The translations under genes and the position numbers were made by a program. Of a DNA stretch of 19,374 nucleotides, positions 1 to 7,602 are shown in pieces. The stretch's first letter is position 1; each line of letters begins with the position of its first letter. The DNA is from UBA4416 sp043718985 (lineage in GTDB: Bacteria > Bacteroidota > Bacteroidia > B-17B0 > Aurantibacillaceae). The DNA is taken from the NCBI GenBank assembly GCA_043718985.1, contig JAYSUQ010000035.1, positions 1-19,374 on the forward strand, written 5' to 3'. The notes under the pieces were generated by a model. The model was not told where the DNA came from. It worked only from the letters and a program-made list of their open reading frames with translations, and did not search any database.

Positions 1-92
1 CAAAACGTTTACGTACGGCACCTCAAGGTCGCGGTTACAGAATTAGAAAACGTTCAAATCACGTTACATTAGTATTAGACACAAAAAATTAA
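1..92 (+). CDS. rplV: 50S ribosomal protein L22 (uL22), 3' end only
   Basis: Only the last 29 codons are in the window, read in the frame starting at position 3 and closed by TAA at 90-92. They encode the basic C-terminal tail of L22, with the family-typical stretch GRGYRIRKRSNHVTLVLD. L22 is a large-subunit protein that lines the peptide exit tunnel. The gene lies immediately upstream of rpsC with a 9-base gap, as in the S10 operon of most bacteria. The identity rests on the short tail and on gene order, and both agree. Confidence 0.9.
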   Translation, partial: KRLRTAPQGRGYRIRKRSNHVTLVLDTKN

Positions 93-101
93 AATAAGGA
101 A

Positions 102-845
102 ATGGGACAAAAAGCAAATCCAATAGGTTTACGTTTAGGTATCATCAAAGGTTGGGATTCTAACTGGTTTGGTGGAAGAGATTACGCAGATAAATTAGTA
201 GAAGACGAGCAAATTCGTAATTATTTAAAAGCTCGTTTACCAAAAGGTAGTATTTCTAAAATAGTTATTGAACGAACATTAAAATTAATAACTGTAACAA
301 TAAACACTGCACGTCCAGGTATCATTATTGGTAAAGGTGGTAAAGAAGTAGATAAATTAAAAGAAGAGTTAAAGAAAATCACCAAAAAGGAGATTCAAAT
401 TAATATTTTCGAAATAAAACGCCCTGAGACTGACGCTCGTTTAGTTGCTGACTCAATAGCTCGTCAAATCGAAGGTCGTATTTCATTCCGTAGAGCTGCA
501 AAAATGTCAATAGCATCAACAATGCGAATGGGAGCAGAGGGAATTAAAGTAAAAGTATCTGGTCGTTTAGGCGGTGCAGAGATGGCAAGATCAGAAGGAT
601 ATAAAGAGGGACGTACTCCATTACAGACGTTACGCGCTGATATCGATTATGCTGTTGCTGAAGCTCACACAACTTATGGTCGTATTGGAGTTAAAGTTTG
701 GATTTGCAAAGGCGAAATTTATGGTAAGCGTGATTTATCTCCTAACTTTGGTTTAGATAAAGAGAAAAAGTCAACTGTAAGTGCTCAAGCACCTAAATTT
801 GCTGGACGTGGCCCAAAAAGAGATAACAAAAGAGGCGACAAATAA
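102..845 (+). CDS. rpsC: 30S ribosomal protein S3 (uS3)
   Basis: S3 is a small-subunit head protein at the mRNA entry channel. The start MGQKANPIGLRLGI is the family signature. The type 2 KH domain carries GIIIGKGGKEVDKL at about residues 74-87, and the C-terminal domain has the usual GRLGGAEMARSE block. At 247 residues it is somewhat longer than the E. coli protein (233). The extra length is a Lys/Arg-rich C-terminal tail, presumably disordered rRNA-binding sequence. It follows rplV by 9 bases and precedes rplP by 42. The ATG at 102 has only a weak purine-rich leader (AAGGAA), as is usual in this phylum. Confidence 0.98.
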   Translation: MGQKANPIGLRLGIIKGWDSNWFGGRDYADKLVEDEQIRNYLKARLPKGSISKIVIERTLKLITVTINTARPGIIIGKGGKEVDKLKEELKKITKKEIQINIFEIKRPETDARLVADSIARQIEGRISFRRAAKMSIASTMRMGAEGIKVKVSGRLGGAEMARSEGYKEGRTPLQTLRADIDYAVAEAHTTYGRIGVKVWICKGEIYGKRDLSPNFGLDKEKKSTVSAQAPKFAGRGPKRDNKRGDK

Positions 846-887
846 TCAGAATTATTAATTAATTAGAAAAAGTAAAGATATTATATC

Positions 888-1316
888 ATGTTACAGCCTA
901 AAAGAACTAAATTTAGAAAAACGCACAAAATGAAAATGCGTGGTGATGCCAAACGTGGGGATCAATTAGCATTTGGATCATTTGGAATAAAAGCGATTGA
1001 TGAATGTTGGATTACAGCTCGTCAAATCGAATCAGCTCGTATTGCGTTAACACGTTTTATGAAACGTGAAGGCCAAGTTTGGATCCGCATTTTTCCTGAC
1101 AAACCAATTACTAAAAAGCCTGCAGAGGTTCGTATGGGTAAAGGTAAAGGAGCTCCTGAATATTGGGTTGCCCCAGTTAAAAGAGGAAGAATGTTATTTG
1201 AAGCAGAAGGTGTACCCTTAGAGGTTGCTAAAGAAGCTTTACGTTTAGCAGCTCAAAAATTACCAATTGTAACAAAATTTGTAGTTCGTAGAGATTACGT
1301 AGCTGATGTTGTTTAA
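888..1316 (+). CDS. rplP: 50S ribosomal protein L16 (uL16)
   Basis: L16 is a large-subunit protein near the A-site tRNA elbow that organises the tRNA-binding region. The start MLQPKRTKFRKTHK, the central RIFPDKPITKKPAEVRMGKGKG block and the WVAPVKRGR segment are diagnostic. Its 142 residues are close to the usual 136-144. It lies between rpsC and rpmC in the standard S10-operon order. No Shine-Dalgarno sequence is visible before the ATG; the leader is A/T-rich. Confidence 0.98.
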   Translation: MLQPKRTKFRKTHKMKMRGDAKRGDQLAFGSFGIKAIDECWITARQIESARIALTRFMKREGQVWIRIFPDKPITKKPAEVRMGKGKGAPEYWVAPVKRGRMLFEAEGVPLEVAKEALRLAAQKLPIVTKFVVRRDYVADVV

Positions 1317-1338
1317 TTATTTAATTGCTTTATAAAGA

Positions 1339-1536
1339 ATGAAAAATACAGATATCATAGCCTTGTCTACCACAGAGTTACATGCTAAAATTAAAGAAGA
1401 GAAAGCGGTTAGTACTAAATTAAAATTAAACCACTCTATTGCTCCTATCGAAAATCCTATAAAAATTCGCGATTCTCGTAAAACAGTTGCTCGTTTAGCC
1501 ACTGAATTAACTAAAAGAAATAAAGCTTCTAAATAA
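1339..1536 (+). CDS. rpmC: 50S ribosomal protein L29 (uL29)
   Basis: L29 is a small helical protein next to the peptide exit tunnel and forms part of the docking site for trigger factor and SRP. The 65 codons encode two predicted helices; the second, ENPIKIRDSRKTVARLATEL, matches the conserved L29 core (NPxxIRxxRRxIARxxT). The N-terminal half is divergent, as is typical for this protein. It sits 22 bases after rplP and 10 bases before rpsQ. An opposite-strand ORF of similar length covers the same bases but resembles nothing and is taken as a shadow. Confidence 0.95.
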   Translation: MKNTDIIALSTTELHAKIKEEKAVSTKLKLNHSIAPIENPIKIRDSRKTVARLATELTKRNKASK

Positions 1537-1546
1537 TAAATAGACA

Positions 1547-1804
1547 ATGGAAGAAAGAAATTTAAGAAAAGAAAAAACTGGTTTAGTAACTAGTAATAAG
1601 ATGGATAAAAGTATTGTTGTGGCTGTTATGCGTAAAGTAAAACATCCAAAGTATGGTAAATTCGTTAATAAAACATCTAAGTTTGTAGCTCATGATGAAA
1701 AAAACGAGTGTAGCATTGGAGATACTGTTAAAATTCAGGAAACACGCCCTTTAAGTAAAACTAAAAATTGGCGTTTAGTAGCAGTTTTAGAAAAAGTGAA
1801 ATAA
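1547..1804 (+). CDS. rpsQ: 30S ribosomal protein S17 (uS17)
   Basis: S17 is a primary 16S rRNA-binding protein of the small-subunit body with an OB fold. The sequence has the family features in order: a short basic N-terminus, GLVTSNKMDKSIVVAV (about residues 12-27), KHPKYGKFV, and DTVKIQETRPLSKTKNWRLV near the C-terminus. Its 85 residues match the usual length. It is the last gene of the S10 operon and is followed after 22 bases by rplN. No terminator separates the two, so S10 and spc appear to be one transcription unit here. Confidence 0.98.
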   Translation: MEERNLRKEKTGLVTSNKMDKSIVVAVMRKVKHPKYGKFVNKTSKFVAHDEKNECSIGDTVKIQETRPLSKTKNWRLVAVLEKVK

Positions 1805-1826
1805 TACTTAAAAAGTTTAATAAAAA

Positions 1827-2195
1827 ATGGTACAAAACGAATCAAGATTAGCAGTAGCTGATAATAGTGGGGCAAAAGAAGTATTGGTTATCCGTGTATT
1901 AGGCGGAACAAAAAAACGTTATGCTTCAATTGGTGATAAAATAGTTGTTACAATTAAACATTCTTTACCTTCTGGTAACGTTAAAAAAGGAACAGTTCAT
2001 AAAGCTGTTGTTGTTAGAGTTAAAAAAGAAATTCGTCGCGCGGATGGATCTTATATTCGTTTTGATGATAACGCATGTGTATTATTAAATCAAGCAGATG
2101 AGATTCGTGGGACTCGTATATTTGGACCAGTAGCTCGTGAATTACGTGATAAACAATTTATGAAAATCATTTCATTAGCACCAGAAGTGCTTTAA
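1827..2195 (+). CDS. rplN: 50S ribosomal protein L14 (uL14)
   Basis: L14 is a five-stranded barrel protein at the subunit interface that helps form intersubunit bridge B8. The N-terminus MVQNESRLAVADNSGAKEV and the block RADGSYIRFDDNACVLLN are diagnostic. The C-terminal GTRIFGPVARELRDKQFMKIISLAPEVL is near-canonical. Its 122 residues equal the family norm. It opens the spc segment and is followed after 18 bases by rplX. The start codon has only an A-rich leader. Confidence 0.99.
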   Translation: MVQNESRLAVADNSGAKEVLVIRVLGGTKKRYASIGDKIVVTIKHSLPSGNVKKGTVHKAVVVRVKKEIRRADGSYIRFDDNACVLLNQADEIRGTRIFGPVARELRDKQFMKIISLAPEVL

Positions 2196-2213
2196 AAAAT
2201 AATTATTGAAGAA

Positions 2214-2531
2214 ATGTCAAAATTAAAATTAAAAAAAGGCGATACTGTAAAAGTAATATCTGGCGAATCCAGAGGCCAAGAAGGTAAAATTGTATCTATT
2301 GATACAAAAAAAATGAGAGTCATCGTTGAAGGCGTTAATATGATTAGCAAACACGCTAAGCCTAGCGCTAAAAATGCAAATGGTGGCATTGTTAAACTAG
2401 AAGGTTCAATCCACATCTCAAACTTAATGTTTGTTGAAGGTGGTAAAACTGTTAGAATTGGTCGTGTAGTAAACGCTAAAACTAATGTAATTGAACGTAT
2501 TTCTAAAAAAACCAAGGAGGTAATTAAATAA
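2214..2531 (+). CDS. rplX: 50S ribosomal protein L24 (uL24)
   Basis: L24 is an early-assembly protein that binds the 5' domain of 23S rRNA. The KOW motif lies near the N-terminus (KKGDTVKVISGESRGQEGKI, about residues 7-26), followed by the conserved VEGVNMISKHAKPS and IHISNLM segments. At 105 residues it matches the E. coli length of 104. Its stop codon TAA shares one base with the ATG of rplE (TAATG). The last codons of the gene contain a full AAGGAGG site, so translation of the two genes is probably coupled. Confidence 0.98.
   Translation: MSKLKLKKGDTVKVISGESRGQEGKIVSIDTKKMRVIVEGVNMISKHAKPSAKNANGGIVKLEGSIHISNLMFVEGGKTVRIGRVVNAKTNVIERISKKTKEVIK
2514..2520 (+). promoter_or_regulatory. Strong Shine-Dalgarno site for rplE
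   Basis: AAGGAGG, complementary to the canonical 3' end of 16S rRNA, lies ten bases before the rplE ATG and inside the last codons of rplX (the Thr-Lys-Glu-Val region). Most genes in this window have no such site. The combination of site and TAATG overlap suggests reinitiation or coupling between L24 and L5. That role is inferred; only the motif is seen. Confidence 0.65.
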
Positions 2532-3088
2532 TGGCTACAACATATTCTCCACGATTAAAAGATAAATATAAATCTGAAATCGTTAGTAACTTAAAAAAGC
2601 AATTCGAATATACCTCAGTAATGCAGGTTCCAAAATTGCAAAAAATTTGTATTAATCAAGGTATCGGTGATGCTGTGTCTGATAAAAAGATGATTGAATC
2701 TGCGGTTAAGGAAATGACTACAATTTCTGGACAAAAAGCAGTACCAACTTATTCTACTAAAGATATTTCTAACTTTAAATTACGTAAAGGAGTAGCTATT
2801 GGTGTTCGCGTAACACTTCGTGGCGATAAAATGTACGAATTTTTAGATCGCTTAATAGCCGCTTCATTACCGCGTATTCGTGATTTTAAAGGTGTTAATG
2901 ACAAAGGATTTGACGGTAGAGGTAATTATACATTAGGTATTACTGAACAGATTATTTTCCCTGAAATAGATATCGATAAAGTAAGCAAAATTCAAGGTAT
3001 GGATATTACTTTTGTAACATCTGCACCAACGGATAAAGAAGCTCACGCATTATTAACAGAATTTGGTATTCCTTTCAAAAAGAAATAG
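2531..3088 (+). CDS. rplE: 50S ribosomal protein L5 (uL5)
   Basis: L5 binds 5S rRNA in the central protuberance and contacts P-site tRNA. Recognisable blocks are the N-terminal PRLKDKYKSEI, the segment VPKLQKICINQGIGDA, GQKAVPTYSTKDISNFKLRKG and the C-terminal GITEQIIFPEIDIDKV. At 185 residues it is slightly longer than in E. coli (179), as in other Bacteroidota. The start codon overlaps the rplX stop by one base and is preceded by one of only two strong AAGGAGG sites in the window. Confidence 0.99.
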   Translation: MATTYSPRLKDKYKSEIVSNLKKQFEYTSVMQVPKLQKICINQGIGDAVSDKKMIESAVKEMTTISGQKAVPTYSTKDISNFKLRKGVAIGVRVTLRGDKMYEFLDRLIAASLPRIRDFKGVNDKGFDGRGNYTLGITEQIIFPEIDIDKVSKIQGMDITFVTSAPTDKEAHALLTEFGIPFKKK

Positions 3089-3116
3089 TATATTTACGTC
3101 CTGAAAAAAAAATAAG

Positions 3117-3386
3117 ATGGCAAAAACAAACATGATAGCACGTGATGCTAAAAGAAAAAAACTAGTAGATCTTTATGCAGCTAAGCGTGCAGAGTTAAAA
3201 AAAGCTGGTGATTCTATGGGGTTACAAAAATTACCAAAAAATTCTTGTAAAGTTAGAATGCGCAACCGTTGTAAACTAACAGGTCGTCCTCGTGGTTATA
3301 TGAGAGATTTCGGAATTAGTCGAGTTACTTTTCGTGAGATGGCTTTATTTGGATTAATACCAGGTATAACTAAATCAAGTTTCTAA
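3117..3386 (+). CDS. rpsN: 30S ribosomal protein S14 (uS14), zinc-free form
   Basis: S14 is a late-assembly protein of the small-subunit head. The C-terminal half, with CKLTGRPRGYMRDFGISR at residues 52-69 and the ending IPGITKSSF, is diagnostic. The 89 residues correspond to the longer form rather than the 61-residue zinc-ribbon form. At the four zinc-ligand positions only Cys52 remains; the other three are Thr55, Ser68 and Thr71, so no zinc ribbon can form. It lies between rplE and rpsH in normal spc order. The 56-base gap to rpsH is among the larger spacers in the spc segment. Confidence 0.97.
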   Translation: MAKTNMIARDAKRKKLVDLYAAKRAELKKAGDSMGLQKLPKNSCKVRMRNRCKLTGRPRGYMRDFGISRVTFREMALFGLIPGITKSSF

Positions 3387-3442
3387 AAGAGTATTAATAT
3401 ATAATTATCCTGATGTTGGGATAACATATAAAAACAAATAAA

Positions 3443-3841
3443 ATGACAGATACAATAGCAGATTATCTAACTCGCGTAAGAAACGCGATTAGTGCAAACC
3501 ACAGAATCGTTGAGATTCCATCTTCAAATCTTAAAAAAGAAATGACAAAAATTCTTTTTGATAAAGGTTATATACTTAATTATAAATTTGAAGAAAACGA
3601 AAAAAAACAAGGAACAATCAAAATAGCCTTAAAATATCATCCAGCTACAAAGCTGTCTGCTATTCGTACTCTAGATAGAGTATCGTCTCCTGGTCTACGT
3701 AAGTATGCAGGATCAAGTACTATGCCTAAAGTATTAAATGGGTTAGGTGTAGCAATTATATCAACATCAAAAGGTGTAATGACAGATAAAGAAGCTCGCA
3801 AATTAAACGTTGGCGGCGAAGTTTTATGTTATATTTCATAA
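3443..3841 (+). CDS. rpsH: 30S ribosomal protein S8 (uS8)
   Basis: S8 is a primary 16S rRNA-binding protein of the central domain and is the spc-operon autorepressor in E. coli. The start TDTIADYLTRVRNAI and the C-terminal signature STSKGVMTDKEARKLNVGGEVLCYI are unmistakable. Its 132 residues fit the family (130 in E. coli). A short imperfect dyad lies in the 56-base spacer upstream, but I cannot match it to the known S8 target helix. Whether autoregulation operates here is unknown. Confidence 0.98.
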   Translation: MTDTIADYLTRVRNAISANHRIVEIPSSNLKKEMTKILFDKGYILNYKFEENEKKQGTIKIALKYHPATKLSAIRTLDRVSSPGLRKYAGSSTMPKVLNGLGVAIISTSKGVMTDKEARKLNVGGEVLCYIS

Positions 3842-3846
3842 TTTAG

Positions 3847-3853
3847 AAGGAGG
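3847..3853 (+). promoter_or_regulatory. Strong Shine-Dalgarno site for rplF
   Basis: AAGGAGG is followed by six bases and then the rplF ATG at 3860, which is ideal geometry. It fixes the rplF start. It lies in the 18-base gap after rpsH. Such a site is exceptional here: apart from rplE, the genes in the window have only A/T-rich leaders. Confidence 0.75.
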
Positions 3854-3859
3854 AAAGAT

Positions 3860-4414
3860 ATGTCACGTATAGGAAAATCACCAATAACAATACCTGCAGG
3901 CGTTGAAGTAAACGTAAAAGGAACAACAGTTTCTGTAAAAGGTAAATTAGGAACATTAAACCAAGAAGTTGATGCAGACATTACTGTTAAGATTGAAGAT
4001 GGAATTATAAATGTTACTCGTCCAACAGAACACAAACGCCATAGAGCTTTACACGGTTTATATCGTTCGTTAATTGCAAACATGGTAAAAGGCGTTTCTG
4101 AAGGATATAAAACAGAACAAGAATTAGTAGGTGTTGGTTACCGCGCAACTAATAAAGGTCAATTGTTAGAATTATCTTTAGGATATTCTCATAATATTGT
4201 ACTTGAGTTACCAACAGAAATTAAAATAACTACTGCTTCAGAAAAAGGACAAAACCCTAAAGTAACATTAGAAAGTTCTGATAAGCAATTATTAGGAATG
4301 GTTGCTGCTAAAATACGTAGTTTACGTAAACCAGAACCATATAAAGGTAAAGGTATCAAATTTACTGGCGAAATTTTACGTCGTAAAGCTGGTAAATCTG
4401 CAAGTAAAAAATAA
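3860..4414 (+). CDS. rplF: 50S ribosomal protein L6 (uL6)
   Basis: L6 is a two-domain protein near the sarcin-ricin loop and the factor-binding site of the large subunit. The start MSRIGKSPITIPAGVEV, the mid-protein ELVGVGYRATNKG linker and the C-terminal RKPEPYKGKGIKFTGE signature (about residues 155-170) are canonical. It has 184 residues against 177 in E. coli; the extra residues form a Lys-rich tail. The start is supported by a perfect AAGGAGG site six bases upstream. Confidence 0.99.
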   Translation: MSRIGKSPITIPAGVEVNVKGTTVSVKGKLGTLNQEVDADITVKIEDGIINVTRPTEHKRHRALHGLYRSLIANMVKGVSEGYKTEQELVGVGYRATNKGQLLELSLGYSHNIVLELPTEIKITTASEKGQNPKVTLESSDKQLLGMVAAKIRSLRKPEPYKGKGIKFTGEILRRKAGKSASKK

Positions 4415-4456
4415 CATAATTCAATTAGTATTAATCATCTTTAAAAAGCTCAAAAG

Positions 4457-4813
4457 ATGGCACTCAATAAAAAAGAAAGAAGACTTAAAATTAAATACAA
4501 AATCCGTAAATCAATTAACGGTACTGCAACTAGACCACGTTTAAGTGTATTTAGAAGTAATGCGGAAATTTTCGCTCAACTAATTGATGATAAAACAGGC
4601 AAAACTATTTTATCTGCTGGTTCAAGTGATAAATCTATTAAAGGTTCAAAAGCTACAAAATCAGAGCAAGCCGCATTAGTTGGAAAATTAATTGCTGAAA
4701 AAGCTTCAGTTAGTGGTATATCTGAAATTGTTTTTGATAGAAATGGTTATTTATACCATGGTCGTATCAAATCATTAGCAGATGGTGCTCGTGAAGGTGG
4801 TTTAAAATTTTAA
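4457..4813 (+). CDS. rplR: 50S ribosomal protein L18 (uL18)
   Basis: L18 binds 5S rRNA in the central protuberance with L5. Family features are the N-terminal basic region ending in RPRLSVFRSN (about residues 27-36), a central ATKSEQAALVGKLIAEKA helix and the C-terminal VFDRNGYLYHGRIKSLADGAREGGLKF. At 118 residues it matches the usual 117-120. It follows rplF by 42 bases and precedes rpsE by 25. An overlapping +2-frame ORF at 4302-4544 is a shadow. Confidence 0.98.
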   Translation: MALNKKERRLKIKYKIRKSINGTATRPRLSVFRSNAEIFAQLIDDKTGKTILSAGSSDKSIKGSKATKSEQAALVGKLIAEKASVSGISEIVFDRNGYLYHGRIKSLADGAREGGLKF

Positions 4814-4838
4814 TTAGTAAAAAAAAGAACATTATAAC

Positions 4839-5357
4839 ATGTCAAAAGAAACTGTAAAAAGAGTTAAGTCAACCGACATCGAATTAAAAGATAAGTTGGT
4901 TGCAATACAACGTGTAACTAAAGTTACAAAAGGTGGTCGTCACTTTAGTTTTGCTGCAATTGTTGTAGTAGGTGATGAAAAAGGGGTTGTTGGATATGGT
5001 TTAGGTAAAGCAAATGAAGTGACAGATGCTATAACTAAAGGTATTGATGATGCAAAGAAAAATTTGGTTAAAGTATCTGTTTTAAAAGGTACCGTTCCTC
5101 ACCCAGAAAATGGAAAATTTGGTGGAGCTCGAGTGTTTTTAAAACCTGCTGCCCACGGAACTGGTGTAATCGCTGGTGGTGCTATGCGCGCAGTTTTAGA
5201 AAGCGTTGGTATAACGGATGTATTAGCTAAATCCAAAGGATCTTCAAATCCTCACAATGTTGTAAAAGCAACTATTGATGCTTTAGCAAAGATGCGTGAT
5301 CCATTAGCTATATCAAGACAACGAGGAATTTCATTAGACAGAGTATTTAACGGATAA
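4839..5357 (+). CDS. rpsE: 30S ribosomal protein S5 (uS5)
   Basis: S5 lies at the back of the small subunit, at the mRNA entry site, and influences decoding accuracy. The double-stranded-RNA-binding-like N-terminal domain contains VTKVTKGGRHFSFAAIVVVG and GYGLGKANEVTDAI. The C-terminal domain has HGTGVIAGGAMRAVLE and KSKGSSNPHNVVKATIDAL. Its 172 residues are near the usual 166-175. It is followed after 13 bases by rpmD. Confidence 0.99.
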   Translation: MSKETVKRVKSTDIELKDKLVAIQRVTKVTKGGRHFSFAAIVVVGDEKGVVGYGLGKANEVTDAITKGIDDAKKNLVKVSVLKGTVPHPENGKFGGARVFLKPAAHGTGVIAGGAMRAVLESVGITDVLAKSKGSSNPHNVVKATIDALAKMRDPLAISRQRGISLDRVFNG

Positions 5358-5370
5358 TTTTAAGAAAGAG

Positions 5371-5550
5371 ATGGCACAAGTAAAAATAACTTTATCTAAA
5401 AGTTTCATTAAACGAAACCTTAGAACTCGTAGAACTGTTCAAGCCTTAGGTTTGAAAAAATTACAGCAATCAATTGTAAAAGAAACTACACCTCAAGTAC
5501 AAGGAATGATAGATGCGGTTGCACATTTATTAACAATAGAAAAAATTTAA
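5371..5550 (+). CDS. rpmD: 50S ribosomal protein L30 (uL30)
   Basis: This 59-codon gene opens with ATG at 5371 and ends with TAA at 5548-5550. The translation begins MAQVKITLSKSFIKRN and continues with RTVQALGLKKLQQSIVKE, matching the L30 pattern (a short beta strand, then the GLxKxxxxVxxxxTPxxxGMI region). Here the latter reads TTPQVQGMIDAVAHL. L30 is a small peripheral large-subunit protein. The position between rpsE and rplO is exactly as expected for the spc operon, and the length equals that of E. coli L30. Confidence 0.96.
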   Translation: MAQVKITLSKSFIKRNLRTRRTVQALGLKKLQQSIVKETTPQVQGMIDAVAHLLTIEKI

Positions 5551-5569
5551 TTAAGAAACTAATATTACA

Positions 5570-6016
5570 ATGAAATTAAATTCATTAACACCTGCAAAAG
5601 GTTCAGTAAAAACAAATTTCAGAAGAGGTCGTGGCCAAGGTTCTGGTGGTGGTGGTACTGCTACACAAGGTCATAAAGGAGCTCAATCTCGCTCTGGAAA
5701 CAAAAAGAAACGTGGTTTTGAAGGCGGTCAAATGCCATTACAGCGTCGCGTTCCTAAATTTGGATTCAAAAATGTTAACCGTGTTGATTATACGGGTGTT
5801 AATTTAGATGCAATTCAACGAATAGTTGAGTCTAAAAATTTAACTGAAATAACAGTTGACATATTAATTCAAAATGGTTTAGCCTCTAAAACTGATAATG
5901 TTAAAATTTTAGGAAGAGGTGAGTTAAAGTCAAAAGTAGATATTAAAGTTCACGCATTTACTGCAACAGCTAAAGCAGCTATTGAAGCTAAAGGTGGAGT
6001 AGCAACAGCAATATAA
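5570..6016 (+). CDS. rplO: 50S ribosomal protein L15 (uL15)
   Basis: L15 is a late-assembly large-subunit protein with a long glycine- and arginine-rich N-terminal extension threading through 23S rRNA. That extension is evident: KTNFRRGRGQGSGGGGTATQGHKGAQSRSG at residues 14-43, the start of which is the classic L15 signature. A compact C-terminal domain follows, with VKILGRGELKSKVDIKVHAF. Its 148 residues are close to E. coli (144). Only four bases separate its stop from the secY start, suggesting translational coupling. Confidence 0.98.
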   Translation: MKLNSLTPAKGSVKTNFRRGRGQGSGGGGTATQGHKGAQSRSGNKKKRGFEGGQMPLQRRVPKFGFKNVNRVDYTGVNLDAIQRIVESKNLTEITVDILIQNGLASKTDNVKILGRGELKSKVDIKVHAFTATAKAAIEAKGGVATAI

Positions 6017-6020
6017 TTTT

Positions 6021-7355
6021 ATGAAACGTTTTTTAGAAACCCTTCAAAATATTTGGAAAATAGAAGAGCTTAAGCAAAGAATTTTGCTTACACTCGGTCT
6101 TATTCTAATCTATCGTTTGGGTTCGTATGTTGTACTACCAGGCATTAATACAGAAGTTTTAGCTGCTGCAAATGCTAACTCTAACGATGGTGGAATCATA
6201 GCATTAATTAATGCCTTTGCGGGTGGAGCTTTTTCAAGAGCGTCTATTTTTGGTTTAGGTATTATGCCATACATTACAGCTTCAATTATAATTCAATTGT
6301 TGGGAATGGCTGTTCCGTATTTTCAAAAAATGCAAAAAGAGGGGGAAAGTGGGAGAAAAAAAATCAATCAATATACTCGTTTTTTAACAGTTGCAGTTAC
6401 TGCAGTTCAAGCACCTGGTTATTTAGCCGCACAAGTTTATTCTAAGCCTGGAGTTGTAGGTATTGATTTAGCTTGGTTTGGCATTCAATCAACTATAATT
6501 TTGGTAGCCGGAACAATGTTTATTATGTGGTTAGGCGAGAGAATTACTGATAAAGGAATTGGAAATGGAATTTCTTTATTGATAATGGTTGGTATAATTT
6601 CTAGGTTACCATTTGCTATCACATCTGAGTTTGGCTCTCGTTTACAAAGTGCTGGAGGCGGATTGATTATGTTTTTATTAGAAATTGTGTTTTTATTATT
6701 TATAATTGTTAGTTGTATATTATTAGTACAAGGTACACGAAGAATACCAGTACAGTACGCTAAAAAAATTGTAGGAAATAAACAATTTGGTGGTGTGCGT
6801 CAGTATTTACCATTAAAAGTAAATGCAGCAGGTGTAATGCCAATTATTTTTGCTCAAGCAATTATGTTTATCCCCGCAGCAGTTTCAGGATTTTCTGGCG
6901 GTACTGGTGGTGTATTTGCAGATAGATATGGTTTTTGGTATAATTTTATTTTCGCATCATTAATTATTATTTTCACTTATTTTTATACTGCGATTATGAT
7001 TAATCCTAATCAGTTAGCAGATGATATGAAGCGTAATGGAGGATTTGTTCCTGGTGTAAAACCAGGTAAATCAACGTCTGAATTTATTGATCAAGTAATG
7101 TCAAGAATTACATTACCTGGCTCGTTGTTTTTAGCATTTATTGCAATTTTACCAGCTATTGCAATAAAGATGGGAATTAATAGTTCTTTTGCTGATTTTT
7201 TTGGAGGAACATCTTTATTGATTTTAGTGGGAGTAGTTTTAGACACGCTACAGCAAATTGAAACTTTTTTATTAAATCGTCATTACGATGGTTTAATGCA
7301 AAGCGGACGAGTTAAAGGTCGTAGTAATAATGAAATGAGTATGCAACAAGCTTAG
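6021..7355 (+). CDS. secY: Protein translocase subunit SecY
   Basis: SecY is the channel subunit of the Sec translocon in the inner membrane. The 444 residues (443 in E. coli) hold about ten predicted hydrophobic segments. Landmarks are the first segment with LTLGLILIYRLGSYVVLPGI (about 23-42); the plug/second segment GGAFSRASIFGLGIMPYITA (about 68-87); the cytoplasmic loop GERITDKGIGNGISL; the loop RRIPVQYAKK; and PGVKPGKSTSEFID before the last two segments. It lies between rplO and infA as in other spc operons. The adk and map genes often found next to secY are absent. Confidence 0.99.
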   Translation: MKRFLETLQNIWKIEELKQRILLTLGLILIYRLGSYVVLPGINTEVLAAANANSNDGGIIALINAFAGGAFSRASIFGLGIMPYITASIIIQLLGMAVPYFQKMQKEGESGRKKINQYTRFLTVAVTAVQAPGYLAAQVYSKPGVVGIDLAWFGIQSTIILVAGTMFIMWLGERITDKGIGNGISLLIMVGIISRLPFAITSEFGSRLQSAGGGLIMFLLEIVFLLFIIVSCILLVQGTRRIPVQYAKKIVGNKQFGGVRQYLPLKVNAAGVMPIIFAQAIMFIPAAVSGFSGGTGGVFADRYGFWYNFIFASLIIIFTYFYTAIMINPNQLADDMKRNGGFVPGVKPGKSTSEFIDQVMSRITLPGSLFLAFIAILPAIAIKMGINSSFADFFGGTSLLILVGVVLDTLQQIETFLLNRHYDGLMQSGRVKGRSNNEMSMQQA

Positions 7356-7358
7356 TAT

Positions 7359-7577
7359 ATGGCGAAACAAGCAAATATTGAACTTGACGGTACAATTATC
7401 GAATCTCTGAGTAACGCAATGTTTAGAGTAGAGTTAGAAAATGGACATGTCGTTATTGCTCATATATCAGGTAAAATGAGAATGCATTACATTAAAATTT
7501 TAACTGGTGATAAAGTTAAATTAGAGATGAGTCCATACGATTTATCAAAAGGAAGAATAACATACAGGTACAAATAA
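7359..7577 (+). CDS. infA: Translation initiation factor IF-1
   Basis: IF-1 is a single OB-fold factor that occupies the 30S A site during initiation. The 72 residues match the family length exactly. The signature segments are IELDGTIIESLSNAMFRVEL, NGHVVIAHISGKMRMHYIKI and GDKVKLEMSPYDLSKGRITYRYK. The ATG lies three bases after the secY stop codon with no Shine-Dalgarno site, consistent with coupling to secY translation. Confidence 0.99.
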   Translation: MAKQANIELDGTIIESLSNAMFRVELENGHVVIAHISGKMRMHYIKILTGDKVKLEMSPYDLSKGRITYRYK

Positions 7578-7602
7578 TTAGTAAAAAAATTAAATTAACA
7601 AA

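Noticed and set aside
3405..3424. Small hairpin (TTATCC / GGATAA, 8-base loop) before rpsH, a possible S8 regulatory site
   Set aside because: The stem is only six pairs and I could not match the bulged structure of the known S8-binding helix, so it is not listed as a regulatory feature.
4302..4544. Overlapping + strand ORF across the rplF-rplR junction
   Set aside because: It lies in a different frame over two clear ribosomal genes, has low-complexity K/L/N composition and no family resemblance: a shadow.
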